Shown here one piece after another: positions 8,756-18,354 of a DNA stretch of 46,344 nt. The notes beneath the pieces were generated by a model. The model had not been told where the DNA came from, searched no databases, and worked only from the letters and a program-made list of their open reading frames with translations. Source of the stretch: Prochlorococcaceae cyanobacterium jk18x1bzbins.87 (GTDB lineage Bacteria > Cyanobacteriota > Cyanobacteriia > PCC-6307 > Cyanobiaceae); assembly GCA_022826535.1 (NCBI GenBank), contig JAJDUS010000127.1, positions 1-46,344 of the forward strand, read 5' to 3'. The first letter of the stretch is position 1, and every line of letters starts with the position of its first letter. The translations under genes were made by a program, and so were the position numbers.

Positions 8756-9757
8756 GGTCAGGACTCATCACCACATTGCCCCTCACTCAGGTGGGGTCGC
8801 AGGGGGCCACCTTTGCTGTGGCAGACCCCATGGAGCGTGCTGGTCATGCCCCCCTTGTTGAGGCTGGACGCCCTGCGATGGGCTTTGATGTCAGTGGCGA
8901 ATCATCAGGACCTCTGGCTCTGGGGCATCAGGCGGCTCTGCGGCATCGGATGCTGACAACTCGGAAAAGATCAGATCAAAAACACCCTTGTCTGACCAGC
9001 CGCGGCAACGGTTGTAGAGGGGTTTGTGGGGACCATAGGCCGCCGGGGCATCCACCCGGCGAGCCCCTTCTGAATGACAGAGATGATGCCGCTCAGCACC
9101 TTCCTATCATCCACTCGCTTCACACCACGTTCCTTGGGACACAAGGGGCGAATGCGATCAACCTGCTCCTGCCTCAGCCAAAACAACTGGGCCATCACCA
9201 CAAGAGGACGGTGACGGCCAGGAGGATGGCAGAGCAGAAGACGTGGGCACAGCTTGGTCGTAGCAGGTTGCAAGACGCCGCCAGTCCTTCAGTCGGGAAA
9301 AGAGCGTCTCGATTTTGTGACCCCTGTGATCCAACCTCTTGCTGTAATGGACTGGTTTCTTGCGGCAGCGACGGGGCGGAATGCAAGGCGTGATGTCCTG
9401 CTGAGCCAGCATCTCACGGATTTTGTCCCTGTCATACCCTTGATCCCCGATCACCGCGGCAGCAGGCGGCAGGTCTTTGAGCACCACATCGGCACCGGTG
9501 AATTCACTGCATTGCCCCTCACGCAGGTGGAGCCGTCGGGGACCACCTTTGCTGTGGCAGACCCCATGGAGCGTGCGGTCATGCCCCGCTTGATGCGGCC
9601 CATCAGACGGGGTTCAGATCCCCCTTGTTGAGGCTGGACGCCGTGGGATGGGCTTTGAGATTAGTGGCATCAATCATCAGCACCTCTGGCGCTACGGCAT
9701 CGGATGGTTCTGTTGCATCGGATGCTGACAACTCAGATCAAAAACACCCTTGTCTGA
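8756..9757 (-). mobile_element. Chimeric, degenerate IS5-family element (two fused partial copies)
   Basis: Read on the minus strand, 9757-9195 encodes the C-terminal transposase part (GDQGYDRDKIREMLAQQ, then PPRRCRKKPVHYSKR and ETLFSRLKDWRRLAT). At 9195 a second copy begins in the same orientation with the OrfA N-terminus (MAQLFWLRQEQVDRIRPLCP, then VDDRKVLSGI). This second copy is frameshifted and internally deleted, but it keeps its right terminus at 8756 (GGTCAGGACTCAT as read on plus). The left end of the first copy is missing. The join lies at a GGTGATG shared by both copies. No functional transposase remains. Confidence 0.8.
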
Positions 9758-9761
9758 CTAG

Positions 9762-10450
9762 GGTCAGGACTCATAATATGAGGAATGACCCTCTCAGCAG
9801 AGAGGGAGCCCCAAGAGAGCACCAGGAGGAGATGGGTGATGGCCCAGTTGTTGGGGCTCAGCGCGGAGCAGGTTGATGGCATCCGCCGTTTGTTTCCCAA
9901 GGAACGTGGCGTTCAGACAAGGGTGTTTTTGATCTGATCTTTTTTGAGTTGTTAGCACCCGACTCCGCAGAGTCACCCAATGCCGCAGAGCCAGAGGTCC
10001 TGATGATTGACGCCACTGACGTCAAAGCCCATCGCAGGGCGTCCAGCCTCAACAAAGGGGGGCATGACCAGCAAGCTCCATGGGTTCTGTGACAGCAAAG
10101 GTGGTCCCCTGCGACTCCACCTGCGTGAGGGGCAATGCAGTGACTTCACCGGTGCTGATGTGGTGCGCAAGGACCTGCAGCCTGCGGCAACGATGATGGG
10201 GGATCAAGGGGATGACAGGGACAAAATCCGTAAGATGCTGGCCCAGCAGGGCATCACGCCCCGTCGCTGCCGCAAGAAACCAGTCCATTACAGCAAGAGG
10301 TTGCATCGCAAGGGTCATAAAATCGAGAATCTTTTTCCCGACTGAAAGACTGGCGGCCCAATTGCAACCCGCTACGACCGCTGCGCCCACGCCTTCCGTT
10401 CTGCCATCCTCCTGGCCGCCACTGTCCTCTTCTGGTGATGAGTCCTGACC
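9762..10450 (+). mobile_element. Degenerate IS5-family element, same type as the preceding block
   Basis: Both ends are present as inverted repeats (GGTCAGGACTCAT at 9762 and its complement ending at 10450) and both are flanked by CTAG. OrfA is internally deleted: sequence equivalent to MAQLL...FPKERG joins directly to QTRVFLI. The DDE part follows (EVLMIDATDVKAHRR; GDQGDDRDKIRKMLAQQG; RRCRKKPVHYSKRL) and is frameshifted before the final helix (ATRYDRCAHAFRSAILLAA in another frame). Opposite orientation to the block at 8756-9757. Confidence 0.85.
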
Positions 10451-10454
10451 CTAG

Positions 10455-11293
10455 GGCCTGAGGACAAAAGGATTCACCTTGAAGCAGGAAGGGCTGCCAC
10501 CAGGTTGTAGTGGGCGGCATGGTTGCTGTCGGTTTTGTCGTAGCGGGTGGCACTGCCCCGGTCCTCCTTGGTCCTGGCAAAGAAGTTCTCCATCAGGGGG
10601 CGCCACTTGCAGGCTTCCTTGGCGTAGGCCCTCCGGTGTTTGCGGCTGGCGGGATGCCTGCTGCTGCTCCACGGGCATCCAACACGGTGAGCAACCAGTC
10701 GGTGTCAAATGCTTTGCCCGCCAGCAGGGCGCCAAAAGGCACGCTGGTGATCCATGGTATTACTCCTTTGCTGTGGTGGGTCTGCCCCGAAAGCAGGGGT
10801 AAGCCAGTGAGAGCGCCCAGACCGTCCACCAATGCCACGGTCTTTGTGGTTACCCGTGCGGGATCGGCCAATGGACTGATGCTGAGTCCCCCTTTTGCGC
10901 CAGTGGCCCTCTGGTGAACCGAGACAATGGTGCCGTCGGATGAGCAACAGTCCAGATCGGGATGGCTGCTGAGGATCTGGAACAATCGCTGTAACATCCT
11001 GCTGTTTGCCCACCGTTGGAAGCGGCGGAGCTGGCTGTTCCATTTGCCAAAGCCAGGGGGTAGATCCTGCCAAACACCGGTCCCCACTCTCCAGAAAACG
11101 ACTTCGAAAAACAGACGGTTGTCCCGTGCTGTAAGGTCCCGATCCGTGGCCCTGCCCGGCAGCAGTGGGGCAATAAGCTGCCAGAGCCGATCACTGATGG
11201 CAAAGCGGTGAGCGGTGGTGGGTCATGCCCAACCCCCTTGGTCAAGATTCAAGCGCACCTTCACCTCCATGGCAAACCCTTTTGTCCATAGGC
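10455..11293 (-). mobile_element. Degenerate IS5-family element of a second type
   Basis: Terminal inverted repeats GGCCTGAGGACAAAAGGATT (10455) and the complement of GGCCTATGGACAAAAGGGTT (ending 11293) are flanked by CTAG on both sides. Minus-strand frames give an IS427-like transposase: SDRLWQLIAPLLPGRATDRD, VWQDLPPGFGKWNSQLRRFQ, then CSSDGTIVSVHQRATGAKGG with the first catalytic Asp, KAFDTDWLL, and a final NFFARTKEDRGSATRYDKTD. The pieces lie in different frames, so the gene is inactive. Its repeats differ from those of the two preceding blocks. Confidence 0.82.
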
Positions 11294-11382
11294 CCTAGAA
11301 GGGGTCTCCGCCGTTTGCCGTGGAGAGGAGGTCAGCCGTGGCGCTTGATCCCCATGCCCCCAGCATTTTGTTTGTGAAGTCC

Positions 11383-12195
11383 ATGCGCATCGCCACCTGG
11401 AACGTCAATTCCCTTCGCGCCCGGCTTGAGCAGGTGGTCAATTGGCTGGAGACACACCAGCCGGATGTGCTCTGTCTTCAGGAAACCAAGGTGGCCGATG
11501 AGCTGTTTCCCCATGACCCACTGAATGCCGTGGGCTACACTGCGGTCATTAGTGGTCAGAAGGCATACAACGGGGTGGCGCTCATCAGCCGTCATCCCCT
11601 GGAGGATGTGCGCATCGGCTTTGACGGGTTGCTGGGGGAGGACCGGGAGGCAGCGGTCCTGAGCGGGCAGAGGCGGGTGATCAGCGGGCGCTTGGGCCTT
11701 CTGCGCATTCTTAATGTTTACGTTCCCAATGGGGCATCCGTAGGTAGCGGGAGCTACGGCTACAAATTGGACTGGCTGGGCTGCCTGGGCCGGTATGTGG
11801 CCTCCGTGGTGGAGCAAGGGGAGCCCCTCTGCATGGCGGGGGATTTCAATATTGCCCCTGAAGACAGAGATTTGCATGATCCACAGCAGTTCAGGGGCCA
11901 CATCCTGGCCAGCGACCAGGAACGTGAAGCCCTACAGGTGGTGTTGGGACAGGAGTTGAAGGACGTGTTTCGCCGCTTTCACCCAGAAGGGGGCCACTGG
12001 AGTTGGTGGGACTACCGTAGTGGTAGCTGGCTGCGGAACCAGGGCTTGCGTTTGGACCACATTTACCTGACCCAAGACCTTCACGACACGGCTAAGGACT
12101 GCTGGATTGATCGCCAGCAGCGGGGCTTGGCGCGACCCAGTGACCATGCCCCTGTTGTTGTGGAGTTAATGGATGGCGCCACAATGGATCGTTAG
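11383..12195 (+). CDS. xth: Exodeoxyribonuclease III (AP endonuclease family)
   Basis: A 270-residue EEP-fold nuclease that cleaves at abasic sites and removes 3' blocks in base-excision repair. The ATG at 11383 gives the canonical MRIATWNVNSLRARL. Family motifs run in order: LCLQETK with the metal-binding Glu, NVYVPNG, the catalytic GDFNIAPEDRDL, LRLDHIYLT and the terminal SDHAPVVVEL with catalytic Asp/His. The in-frame extension back to 11320 lacks conservation. It follows the IS array by 90 bp and precedes hemL by 44 bp on the same strand. Confidence 0.95.
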   Translation: MRIATWNVNSLRARLEQVVNWLETHQPDVLCLQETKVADELFPHDPLNAVGYTAVISGQKAYNGVALISRHPLEDVRIGFDGLLGEDREAAVLSGQRRVISGRLGLLRILNVYVPNGASVGSGSYGYKLDWLGCLGRYVASVVEQGEPLCMAGDFNIAPEDRDLHDPQQFRGHILASDQEREALQVVLGQELKDVFRRFHPEGGHWSWWDYRSGSWLRNQGLRLDHIYLTQDLHDTAKDCWIDRQQRGLARPSDHAPVVVELMDGATMDR

Positions 12196-12239
12196 GGGTA
12201 TGGTTTTACCCTTAGGCTTAACCCATCTAACTCGACGAC

Positions 12240-13544
12240 GTGGCTCCAGCTTCTCCGCTGAATACGACCCGCTCTGAAGAGATCTTTGACGCAGCCCAGG
12301 CGTTGATGCCTGGGGGCGTGAATTCACCGGTTCGGGCGTTTCGCTCAGTCATCGGCAAACCCATTGTCTTTGACCACGTCAAAGGCTCTTCCGTGTGGGA
12401 CGTGGATGGCAACCGCTACATCGACTATGTAGGCAGTTGGGGACCAGCCATCTGTGGCCATGCCCGTGCCGAGGTGGTCAATGCTCTCCATGAAGCCCTG
12501 GATCGGGGCACCTCCTTTGGGGCCCCTTGCCTCCTGGAGAACACCTTGGCGGAGATGGTGATCGAGGCCATGCCTTCCGTGGAGAAGGTGCGCTTTGTGA
12601 ATTCCGGGACGGAGGCATGCATGGCGGCCCTGCGGCTGATTCGCTCCTTCACGGGTCGGGACAAGTTGATCAAATTTGAGGGCTGCTACCACGGCCATGC
12701 GGACATGTTCCTGGTGAAGGCAGGCTCCGGCGTGGCTACCCTTGGCTTGCCTGATTCCCCGGGCGTGCCCCGTTCAGCCACGGCCTCCACCCTGACGGCT
12801 CCCTACAACGATTTGGAAGCTGTCAAGGCGCTGTTTGCGGAGCATCAAGATGAAATTGCCGGCGTGATCCTGGAGCCTGTGGTGGGCAATGCCGGCTTTA
12901 TCCCCCCGGATGCCGGCTTTCTGGAGGGTCTGCGGGAACTCACCCAGGACCAGGGATCCCTGCTGGTGTTTGATGAGGTGATGACAGGCTTTCGCATTAG
13001 CTACGGCGGCGCCCAGGCCCGCTTTGGCGTCACTCCCGATCTCACCACCATGGGCAAGGTGATTGGTGGCGGGTTGCCGGTGGGGGCCTATGGGGGCCGG
13101 GAGGATGTGATGGCCATGGTGGCACCGGAAGGCCCCATGTATCAGGCTGGAACCCTCAGTGGCAATCCCCTGGCCATGACCGCCGGGATTGCCACCCTGG
13201 AACTGCTCAAGCGCCCTGGTGCCTATGACCACCTGGAGACCATCACCAAGCGGCTGGTGACAGGAATCCTGGAGGCAGGCCGGGAAGTGGGGCTCCCCAT
13301 CAGTGGCGGCAGCATCAGCGGCATGTTTGGCTTCTTCTTCCGTGACCAGCCCGTGCGCAACTTTGCCGATGCCAAAGAAGCGGACCATGGGCGGTTCAGC
13401 CGTCTCCATCGGGCCATGTTGGAGCGGGGCGTATACCTGGCGCCCAGTGGCTTTGAAGCAGGCTTCACCTCCCTCGCCCATAGCGATAACGACATCGACA
13501 CCACCTTGGAGGCGTTCCGGGAGTCCTTTGCGGAGATTGCCTGA
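12240..13544 (+). CDS. hemL: Glutamate-1-semialdehyde 2,1-aminomutase
   Basis: A PLP enzyme that converts glutamate-1-semialdehyde to 5-aminolevulinate in C5 tetrapyrrole synthesis. It is 434 residues from a GTG start, the usual family length. The PLP Lys lies at 273 in [18 protein letters not shown], preceded by [23 protein letters not shown] near the N-terminus and [13 protein letters not shown] are family signatures. It is probably expressed with or after xth on the same strand. No anomaly seen. Confidence 0.97.
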   Translation: MAPASPLNTTRSEEIFDAAQALMPGGVNSPVRAFRSVIGKPIVFDHVKGSSVWDVDGNRYIDYVGSWGPAICGHARAEVVNALHEALDRGTSFGAPCLLENTLAEMVIEAMPSVEKVRFVNSGTEACMAALRLIRSFTGRDKLIKFEGCYHGHADMFLVKAGSGVATLGLPDSPGVPRSATASTLTAPYNDLEAVKALFAEHQDEIAGVILEPVVGNAGFIPPDAGFLEGLRELTQDQGSLLVFDEVMTGFRISYGGAQARFGVTPDLTTMGKVIGGGLPVGAYGGREDVMAMVAPEGPMYQAGTLSGNPLAMTAGIATLELLKRPGAYDHLETITKRLVTGILEAGREVGLPISGGSISGMFGFFFRDQPVRNFADAKEADHGRFSRLHRAMLERGVYLAPSGFEAGFTSLAHSDNDIDTTLEAFRESFAEIA

Positions 13545-13550
13545 GCCCGA

Positions 13551-13649
13551 TCAGCGACGCCAGCGGGCAAGCAACGCCCCCAGCATCAGCAGCACCAGCA
13601 GGATGCTCCCCAGGTCAATCAATCCCCAAGTGGTCAGCCAGATGTCCAT
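13551..13649 (-). CDS. Possible 32-residue single-span membrane peptide
   Basis: ATG at 13649 encodes MDIWLTTWGLIDLGSILLVL followed by LMLGALLARWRR and a stop: one membrane helix with a basic C-terminal end. It is convergent with hemL (6 bp gap) and fills an otherwise empty stretch. The helix plus positive end looks like a genuine small membrane peptide, but no family is recognised and so short an ORF could occur by chance. Confidence 0.4.
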   Translation of the reverse strand: MDIWLTTWGLIDLGSILLVLLMLGALLARWRR

Positions 13650-13703
13650 GGCGCTTGGGAGAATGGGTGGATTCGGGGCAGGTCACCGGCGTGGTGACCG
13701 GGA

Positions 13704-14273
13704 TTAGTCAAAGTAGAGCACACTCACCAGCCGACATTGATCTTCTGCCATCTGGGCTGTTTCCAGTAACGTGTGGCTGTCGTGGAACACCATGCAGATG
13801 AGTTGATCGCAGCGCTCAATAATCTCCTTGTTGCAAAGACGGCTGGCCTCTTGCAGGGGAAGGTGATCGTGCTCGGGCTTTTCAATCAGGTGGAGCACCC
13901 CTTCCATCAGCTGGCGCGACTCCCTGTTTTGCCGTGAAAGGCTCTGGGGGAGCACCACTGTCAAGGCACTGGGTTTCACCGCCAGAACGCCACGGATGAC
14001 GGCGGCATTGGTTCCCAAGGCGCCAGACGTGAACAGACTGTGGCCTTCCCGCGCCAAGGCGCTGGCCAACAACTCCACCAGATGGGATGTGGTCATGGCC
14101 ACGTGCCGGGATCCAAGCATGGCAATGGACCGTTTGGCCTGACTGTTGAGCAGGGCCAACTCATGGGCCAGTGTATCAACCCGATCCACCGGGGACACAT
14201 CAAGGGATCTGGGCAAGGGCGCTGCAAAGCTCTCTGCAAGGTAGCAGCCATCCTGCTCCATGGGCGGCTTCAC
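13704..14273 (-). CDS. DprA/SLOG-like Rossmann-fold protein
   Basis: A 189-residue protein with a pattern like the nucleotide-binding core of DprA/SLOG proteins: SIAMLGSRHVAMTTSHLVEL, then GHSLFTSGALGTNAAVIRGV, then ALTVVLPQSLSRQNRES and a C-terminal CDQLICMVFHDS. The DNA-binding tail of true DprA is absent. It lies 26 bp downstream of the DRTGG-domain gene on the same strand, so the two are probably one transcript. The ligand and role are unknown; a nucleotide-derived ligand is inferred from the fold only. Confidence 0.65.
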   Translation of the reverse strand: MKPPMEQDGCYLAESFAAPLPRSLDVSPVDRVDTLAHELALLNSQAKRSIAMLGSRHVAMTTSHLVELLASALAREGHSLFTSGALGTNAAVIRGVLAVKPSALTVVLPQSLSRQNRESRQLMEGVLHLIEKPEHDHLPLQEASRLCNKEIIERCDQLICMVFHDSHTLLETAQMAEDQCRLVSVLYFD

Positions 14274-14299
14274 AACCGTTCCGGGATCGGGATTCAGGA

Positions 14300-15373
14300 T
14301 CAGGGGCGGGGCAGATGGAGTCGCTCCATCAAGGGGGTGAAGTCGCAGTTCTCCTGGATCAGACGCAAAGCGAAGCTGGCCTTAATGGGCTCATGGAGCC
14401 GCACGTTACCAAAGGCCCGCTCCACCAATGCCACTGTGTTCAAGGTATCCTTGCTCACCTTTAACAAGGGCACTTCCAACTCTCCAGCGCGATTGATCAG
14501 CTGCTGAAGGGGGGATGATGCTCCTGTGAGAATCAGGCACTGGGTGGAGGCTTCCAGGGCCGCCAGTTGGATATCGGTGCGGTCCGCGCCGGTAATGACA
14601 GCCATGTTGCGCCGCTGCCGGAAAACCTGCATGGCTGAATTGACACTCATGGCCCCAATGGAAAGGGTTTCCACAAGAAGATCCAGACGCTCCGGACAAC
14701 ACAGCACCTCCGCATCCAGCCGCTGACTCAGTTCACGGACACTCACACTGCGCAACAGGGGGCTGCGGGGCAAAATCCCCAGCAGTGGCAGGTTGAAACG
14801 CTTCAGCAAGGGTTCCAGGTCACGCCTCAAGGAGGGAATCACATCGGGATCCACGGCATTGAGCACCACCCCCATGGCCCGTCCCTTCAGGCGATGACAC
14901 GCATCAAAAAGGGGCTCCAGGCTGGTGCTACCCTGCCAGGGATGAATCAGCAGCACTGGAGCATCCAGACGGGCGGCCAGGGCAGGCAAGTGCAAGCCGA
15001 AGCAGCAGCCCTCGGCTAAAGAACCAGGGCTCTCCATGATGGTCACCTGGGCTGTGGAGACCTCCAACTCCTTCTGCAGAGCTGGAAAATAATCCCGCTC
15101 CATGGCCTGCCCCAGGTGGGCAAAATCAAGGTGTCCCGTGGACGGGGATGCCACAAGGGAGGGAATCAGATCTGTGGGGGCCAGTTGGAGCATTTCCCCA
15201 ATCAAGTGGGCATCATCATCAAAAAGATGGTCTGAGGGCTGGCGCTGGCGCTCCAGGCTGGTGGCCAGCGGTTTGCTGTAGCGAAAGCTGATTCCCTGGG
15301 ACTTCAGCCACTGGGCAACCCCCAAAACAAGGGCGGATTTGCCGCTGTAAGGCTCCGCCGAGCCGATCAACAT
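14300..15373 (-). CDS. P-loop (BioD/AAA_26-like) and DRTGG-domain protein
   Basis: A 357-residue protein starting at ATG 15373 (MLIGSAEPYSGKSALVLGVA). The N-terminal GSAEPYSGKS is a P-loop of the dethiobiotin synthetase/AAA_26 type. ESPGSLAEGC and VLNAVDPDVI fit that domain. The middle and C-terminal part (GAMSVNSAMQVFRQRRNMAV, ITGADRTDIQLAALEAS, CLILTGASSPLQQL) matches a DRTGG domain as seen at the N-terminus of some phosphotransacetylases. The catalytic Pta domain is missing. A TTG four codons upstream is an alternative start. Its function is unknown; it is paired with the DprA-like gene. Confidence 0.72.
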   Translation of the reverse strand: MLIGSAEPYSGKSALVLGVAQWLKSQGISFRYSKPLATSLERQRQPSDHLFDDDAHLIGEMLQLAPTDLIPSLVASPSTGHLDFAHLGQAMERDYFPALQKELEVSTAQVTIMESPGSLAEGCCFGLHLPALAARLDAPVLLIHPWQGSTSLEPLFDACHRLKGRAMGVVLNAVDPDVIPSLRRDLEPLLKRFNLPLLGILPRSPLLRSVSVRELSQRLDAEVLCCPERLDLLVETLSIGAMSVNSAMQVFRQRRNMAVITGADRTDIQLAALEASTQCLILTGASSPLQQLINRAGELEVPLLKVSKDTLNTVALVERAFGNVRLHEPIKASFALRLIQENCDFTPLMERLHLPRP

Positions 15374-15410
15374 GGTGATGGACAACGCCAGGCCAGGTGC
15401 TGGAGGCACT

Positions 15411-15872
15411 TTAAGCAGAAAACAGTTGTGTCCAGAAGGTCTGGGGCATGTCGGCAACCTGTTCACCAATGGGATGGCGTGCCCCGCTGCGACACACCTC
15501 CAGCAGCCAAACCACAGCTTGATAGCTGGGGACGGAAAATCGATAGCAGGCCCCTGGAATGGGGTCGATGGTCAAGGTGCAAGGGCACGGGTCCGTTGGA
15601 AGCTGGCCGGGCTGCCACCCCAGGGAAAACCCGATGGGCTGATCATCTTGAATCTGCCGTGCCCCCATGAGTTGTCCTTGGGAGAACAGGACCATGGCGT
15701 CCCTGAGGTGGTTGGATCCTGGCGCTGCCGCACAGTAGGGACGAAACAAAGACACCTGTTTCCGGCTTTGGCTAACCTGGTTGTGGACGGAGATCTCCAT
15801 GGGCTGTCGGTCTACGACGTCAGAGAGGATTCCCCCAGTAGAAGGGCCATGAAACACCTGGAAGAGCGCCAC
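15411..15872 (-). CDS. Conserved-looking hypothetical protein
   Basis: A 153-residue ORF with no recognised domain. It contains several Cys residues, a Gln/Pro-rich centre and a C-terminal aromatic stretch (MPQTFWTQLFSA). It lies 37 bp upstream of the DRTGG gene on the same strand. The ATG at 15872 makes it overlap the divergent SDR start by 24 bp; a later ATG at 15800 would avoid this. Little else competes for the stretch on the other strand. Confidence 0.55.
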   Translation of the reverse strand: MALFQVFHGPSTGGILSDVVDRQPMEISVHNQVSQSRKQVSLFRPYCAAAPGSNHLRDAMVLFSQGQLMGARQIQDDQPIGFSLGWQPGQLPTDPCPCTLTIDPIPGACYRFSVPSYQAVVWLLEVCRSGARHPIGEQVADMPQTFWTQLFSA

Positions 15873-16592
15873 AACCCCTGGTCAAGGCGCATTGCCATCA
15901 CAGGGGCCACCGGCTCCCTGGGCTCGGCGCTACGCAAGGGGCTGCAACGGCGAGGGGCCACGGTGATTGGCATCAGCCGGAAACCGGCCCCACAGGATGA
16001 TGGCCCCATCCAGGGCTGGCTGGTGTGGAACGGGCAGAGTGATCCTGCGCTGGAAGCCCTGCTTCTGGATGTGGATATCCTGGTGATTAACCACGGTGTG
16101 AATCCCCTGGGGCGCCGTGACCCCATGGCCATTGCCGAGACGCTGCAGGTCAACCTCATGGGCGCCCAGGCCTTGATTGGCATTTTTCTCCACCAAAGTC
16201 GCCACCTTCCAGAGCAGCGGCGGGTCCGACGTGAACTCTGGGTCAACACATCCGAAGCGGAGGTGGGCCCTGCCTTCAGCCCCATCTATGAGGTGAGCAA
16301 GCGCAGCCTGGGAACCCTGCTCACCCTGCAGAGTCTGGATGCGCCCTGTACCATCCGGCGTCTGGTTTTGGGACCGTTTCGCAGTGGCTTGAACCCCTAT
16401 GGCCTCATGTCTGCTGGTTTTGTGGCGGAGAGGATTCTGGATCTGGCGGCTTGGAACTTGCGATTGATCATTGTGAGCTTCAATCCCTGCACCTATCTCC
16501 TGGCCCCCCTGGCCCAATGGATGGATAGCTTCTATGGGCGGCTCTGCACCCGTCCAGCCTTGTCCAACACCGCGTTCAACGCCGATCCGTGA
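15849..16592 (+). CDS. Short-chain dehydrogenase/reductase family protein
   Basis: A 247-residue Rossmann protein. The ATG at 15849 gives [20 protein letters not shown], with the nucleotide loop [23 protein letters not shown] occupies the place of the usual [24 protein letters not shown] carries the catalytic-type YxxxK (Y-E-V-S-K), with upstream Ser in WVNTSEAE. The substrate is unknown. Earlier in-frame sequence is antisense to the neighbouring gene and is not credible coding sequence. Its 3' end overlaps the convergent map gene by 17 bp. Confidence 0.82.
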   Translation: MKHLEERHNPWSRRIAITGATGSLGSALRKGLQRRGATVIGISRKPAPQDDGPIQGWLVWNGQSDPALEALLLDVDILVINHGVNPLGRRDPMAIAETLQVNLMGAQALIGIFLHQSRHLPEQRRVRRELWVNTSEAEVGPAFSPIYEVSKRSLGTLLTLQSLDAPCTIRRLVLGPFRSGLNPYGLMSAGFVAERILDLAAWNLRLIIVSFNPCTYLLAPLAQWMDSFYGRLCTRPALSNTAFNADP

Positions 16593-17418
16593 GGATGTCA
16601 CAGCCGTCCCGGGTGACCACCACCGTGTGCTCCCACTGGGCGGAAAGGGAGTGATCCACCGTCACCACGGTCCAGCCATCCCGCAAGGTTCGACAGGCCC
16701 TTCCGCCTGCATTCAGAATGGGCTCCACCGCCAGCGTCATGCCCGGGCGCAAGCGTACATTGGGCAGTTGATTGGTGCGGTAGTTGAAGACAGAGGGCTC
16801 CTCGTGAAGGTTGCGGCCAATGCCATGGCCTGTGTAGTCCTCCACCACGGCATAACCATGGGACTCCACGTGATCTTGCACAGCCCCGGCAATGTCCAGC
16901 AGCGTGTTCCCCGCCCGCACCTGTGCCAGACCACACATCAGGGCTTCCCGGGCCACATGGCTCAGATGCTGGGCAGCATCACTGGTTGAACCTACGGCGA
17001 TGGTGACGCAGCTATCCCCATGAAAGCCTTCAAAGTATGCGCCGGTATCCACCTTCAGCAAATCCCCATCCTGAATCACACGTTTACGGCTGGGAATGCC
17101 ATGGACGACTTCATGGTTGATGCTGGCGCAGATGGAAGCGGGGAAGCCCTGGTAGCCCTTAAAGCTGGGAATGGCGCCCATGTCCCGAATGCGCTGTTCC
17201 GCATGGGCATCCAGATCAGCGGTGGTTTGCCCCGGTTCCACCAGCGCCATGATTTCTTTCAAGACCGTGGCCACGATCCGGCTGGCTTGGCGCATCTTGG
17301 CAATCTCTTGGGCGGATTTGGTCTCAATGCCCCGTTTGCTCTGGCGAATGCGCGGGCCGCCAGTGCCTACGCTTTTGCTTTGAATCAGCAGGTCGGCAAA
17401 GAGCTTGTTCCTGTTCAC
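16576..17418 (-). CDS. map: Methionine aminopeptidase, type I
   Basis: It removes the initiator Met from new proteins with a two-metal site. The 280-residue protein has a 30-residue N-terminal extension before the catalytic domain. Metal and catalytic residues are in [10 protein letters not shown] (His), [18 protein letters not shown] (two Asp), [15 protein letters not shown] (His), LAVEPI (Glu) and [11 protein letters not shown] (Glu-His). The 3' end overlaps the convergent SDR gene by 17 bp. No anomaly. Confidence 0.96.
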   Translation of the reverse strand: MNRNKLFADLLIQSKSVGTGGPRIRQSKRGIETKSAQEIAKMRQASRIVATVLKEIMALVEPGQTTADLDAHAEQRIRDMGAIPSFKGYQGFPASICASINHEVVHGIPSRKRVIQDGDLLKVDTGAYFEGFHGDSCVTIAVGSTSDAAQHLSHVAREALMCGLAQVRAGNTLLDIAGAVQDHVESHGYAVVEDYTGHGIGRNLHEEPSVFNYRTNQLPNVRLRPGMTLAVEPILNAGGRACRTLRDGWTVVTVDHSLSAQWEHTVVVTRDGCDILTDRR

Positions 17419-17480
17419 GATGGAGCCTTGGCTTGGCTCCCTAACCTAGGGCAGACCCACTGACAAGGGAATCAGCCGCA

Positions 17481-17810
17481 ATGATAAAAGCGCTGAGCTG
17501 GCAGCAGACCGTTGGCCTGGTGCGTCGTTGCCATGCCCAGCTTGGGCCGGTGCTGCTGATTCCTTTGTTCAACAGTGCGGTGACGGGTGTGACCTATCGC
17601 CTGGCCAAGGACTGGCTGGGACTGGAACGGGCGCAGGTGCATTGGCTGATGGTGCTCCATGAGGGGGAGTGGCTGGGAACTCCAGGCAAAAGCCTGTATG
17701 TGCTCTCTGAAGCTGTGGGGGTGATTTGGCTGCTGGGCACGGGGAGTGTTCTGGCCTGGAATCGCTTCGGACCCAAGGCAATGGAGACAAAAGGGAAGCA
17801 GATCAGCTAA
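17481..17810 (+). CDS. Small membrane protein resembling PepSY-associated TM regions
   Basis: A 109-residue protein with two hydrophobic segments (about 22-36 and 74-92) joined by [20 protein letters not shown]. The spacing of the His, Gly and Tyr and the two flanking helices resemble PepSY-associated membrane helices of some iron-reductase-like proteins. It starts with ATG 62 bp from the divergent map gene and ends 34 bp before rplS. Confidence 0.6.
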   Translation: MIKALSWQQTVGLVRRCHAQLGPVLLIPLFNSAVTGVTYRLAKDWLGLERAQVHWLMVLHEGEWLGTPGKSLYVLSEAVGVIWLLGTGSVLAWNRFGPKAMETKGKQIS

Positions 17811-17844
17811 AGTTCACCACTGTTCATTGAGAAGCAGAGGCGAC

Positions 17845-18309
17845 ATGAGCGCCCCGCCCCCCATCAGTCCGGATGCCCTGGACGAGCCATCAGCAGAGAT
17901 GGAGAACAATGCCGCCATCCCCAAGGCAGCCACCCCTCTCCTCAAGGGTCAGGCTCTGCTTGAGGCTTTTGAGCGTGAGCAGCTCAAGCCTTCAGACGCC
18001 CTGCCGGACATTTTCGTTGGCGACACCGTGAGAGTGGGCGTCAAAATCAGTGAGGGGGGCAAGGAACGGATTCAGCCCTACGAGGGGGTGGTGATTGCCA
18101 AGCGCCACAGCGGTCTTCACGAGACCATCACGGTACGCCGCATCTTTCAAGGCGTTGGCGTTGAGCGGGTCTTCATGCTTCACTCACCCCAGACGGCCTC
18201 CGTAAACGTGCGCCGCCGGGGTAAAGTGCGCCGCGCTAAGCTGTTTTACCTACGCAACCGCGTGGGCAAGGCCACCCGCGTCAAGCAGCGATTTGATCGG
18301 GACGTCTAA
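17845..18309 (+). CDS. rplS: Ribosomal protein L19
   Basis: A 154-residue 50S protein at the 30S/50S interface. The core ([20 protein letters not shown], then [16 protein letters not shown] and [12 protein letters not shown]) and the basic end ([20 protein letters not shown]) are typical. Starting at ATG 17845 the N-terminus has about 40 extra residues rich in Ala, Pro and Glu compared with E. coli L19, as in other cyanobacteria. tRNA-Trp lies 45 bp downstream on the same strand. Confidence 0.96.
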   Translation: MSAPPPISPDALDEPSAEMENNAAIPKAATPLLKGQALLEAFEREQLKPSDALPDIFVGDTVRVGVKISEGGKERIQPYEGVVIAKRHSGLHETITVRRIFQGVGVERVFMLHSPQTASVNVRRRGKVRRAKLFYLRNRVGKATRVKQRFDRDV

Positions 18310-18354
18310 CGGCAACGTTAGGATGTTGCTGCCTGACGAGAGGCATCAGGGGTT

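Larger units (their letters stand above)
8752..11297. repeat. Array of three IS5-family blocks separated by single CTAG tetramers
   Basis: CTAG occurs at 8752-8755, 9758-9761, 10451-10454 and 11294-11297. Each interval between them is IS5-family sequence beginning or ending in a recognisable terminal repeat. IS5-family elements commonly target and duplicate YTAR/CTAG-like tetramers, so the array reads as successive insertions sharing target copies. All the transposase genes inside are broken. Confidence 0.75.

Noticed and set aside
12194-12213. Hairpin between xth and hemL as a terminator
   Set aside because: AGGGGTA can pair with TACCCTT, but there is no U-run, and both genes are on the same strand with only 44 bp between them.
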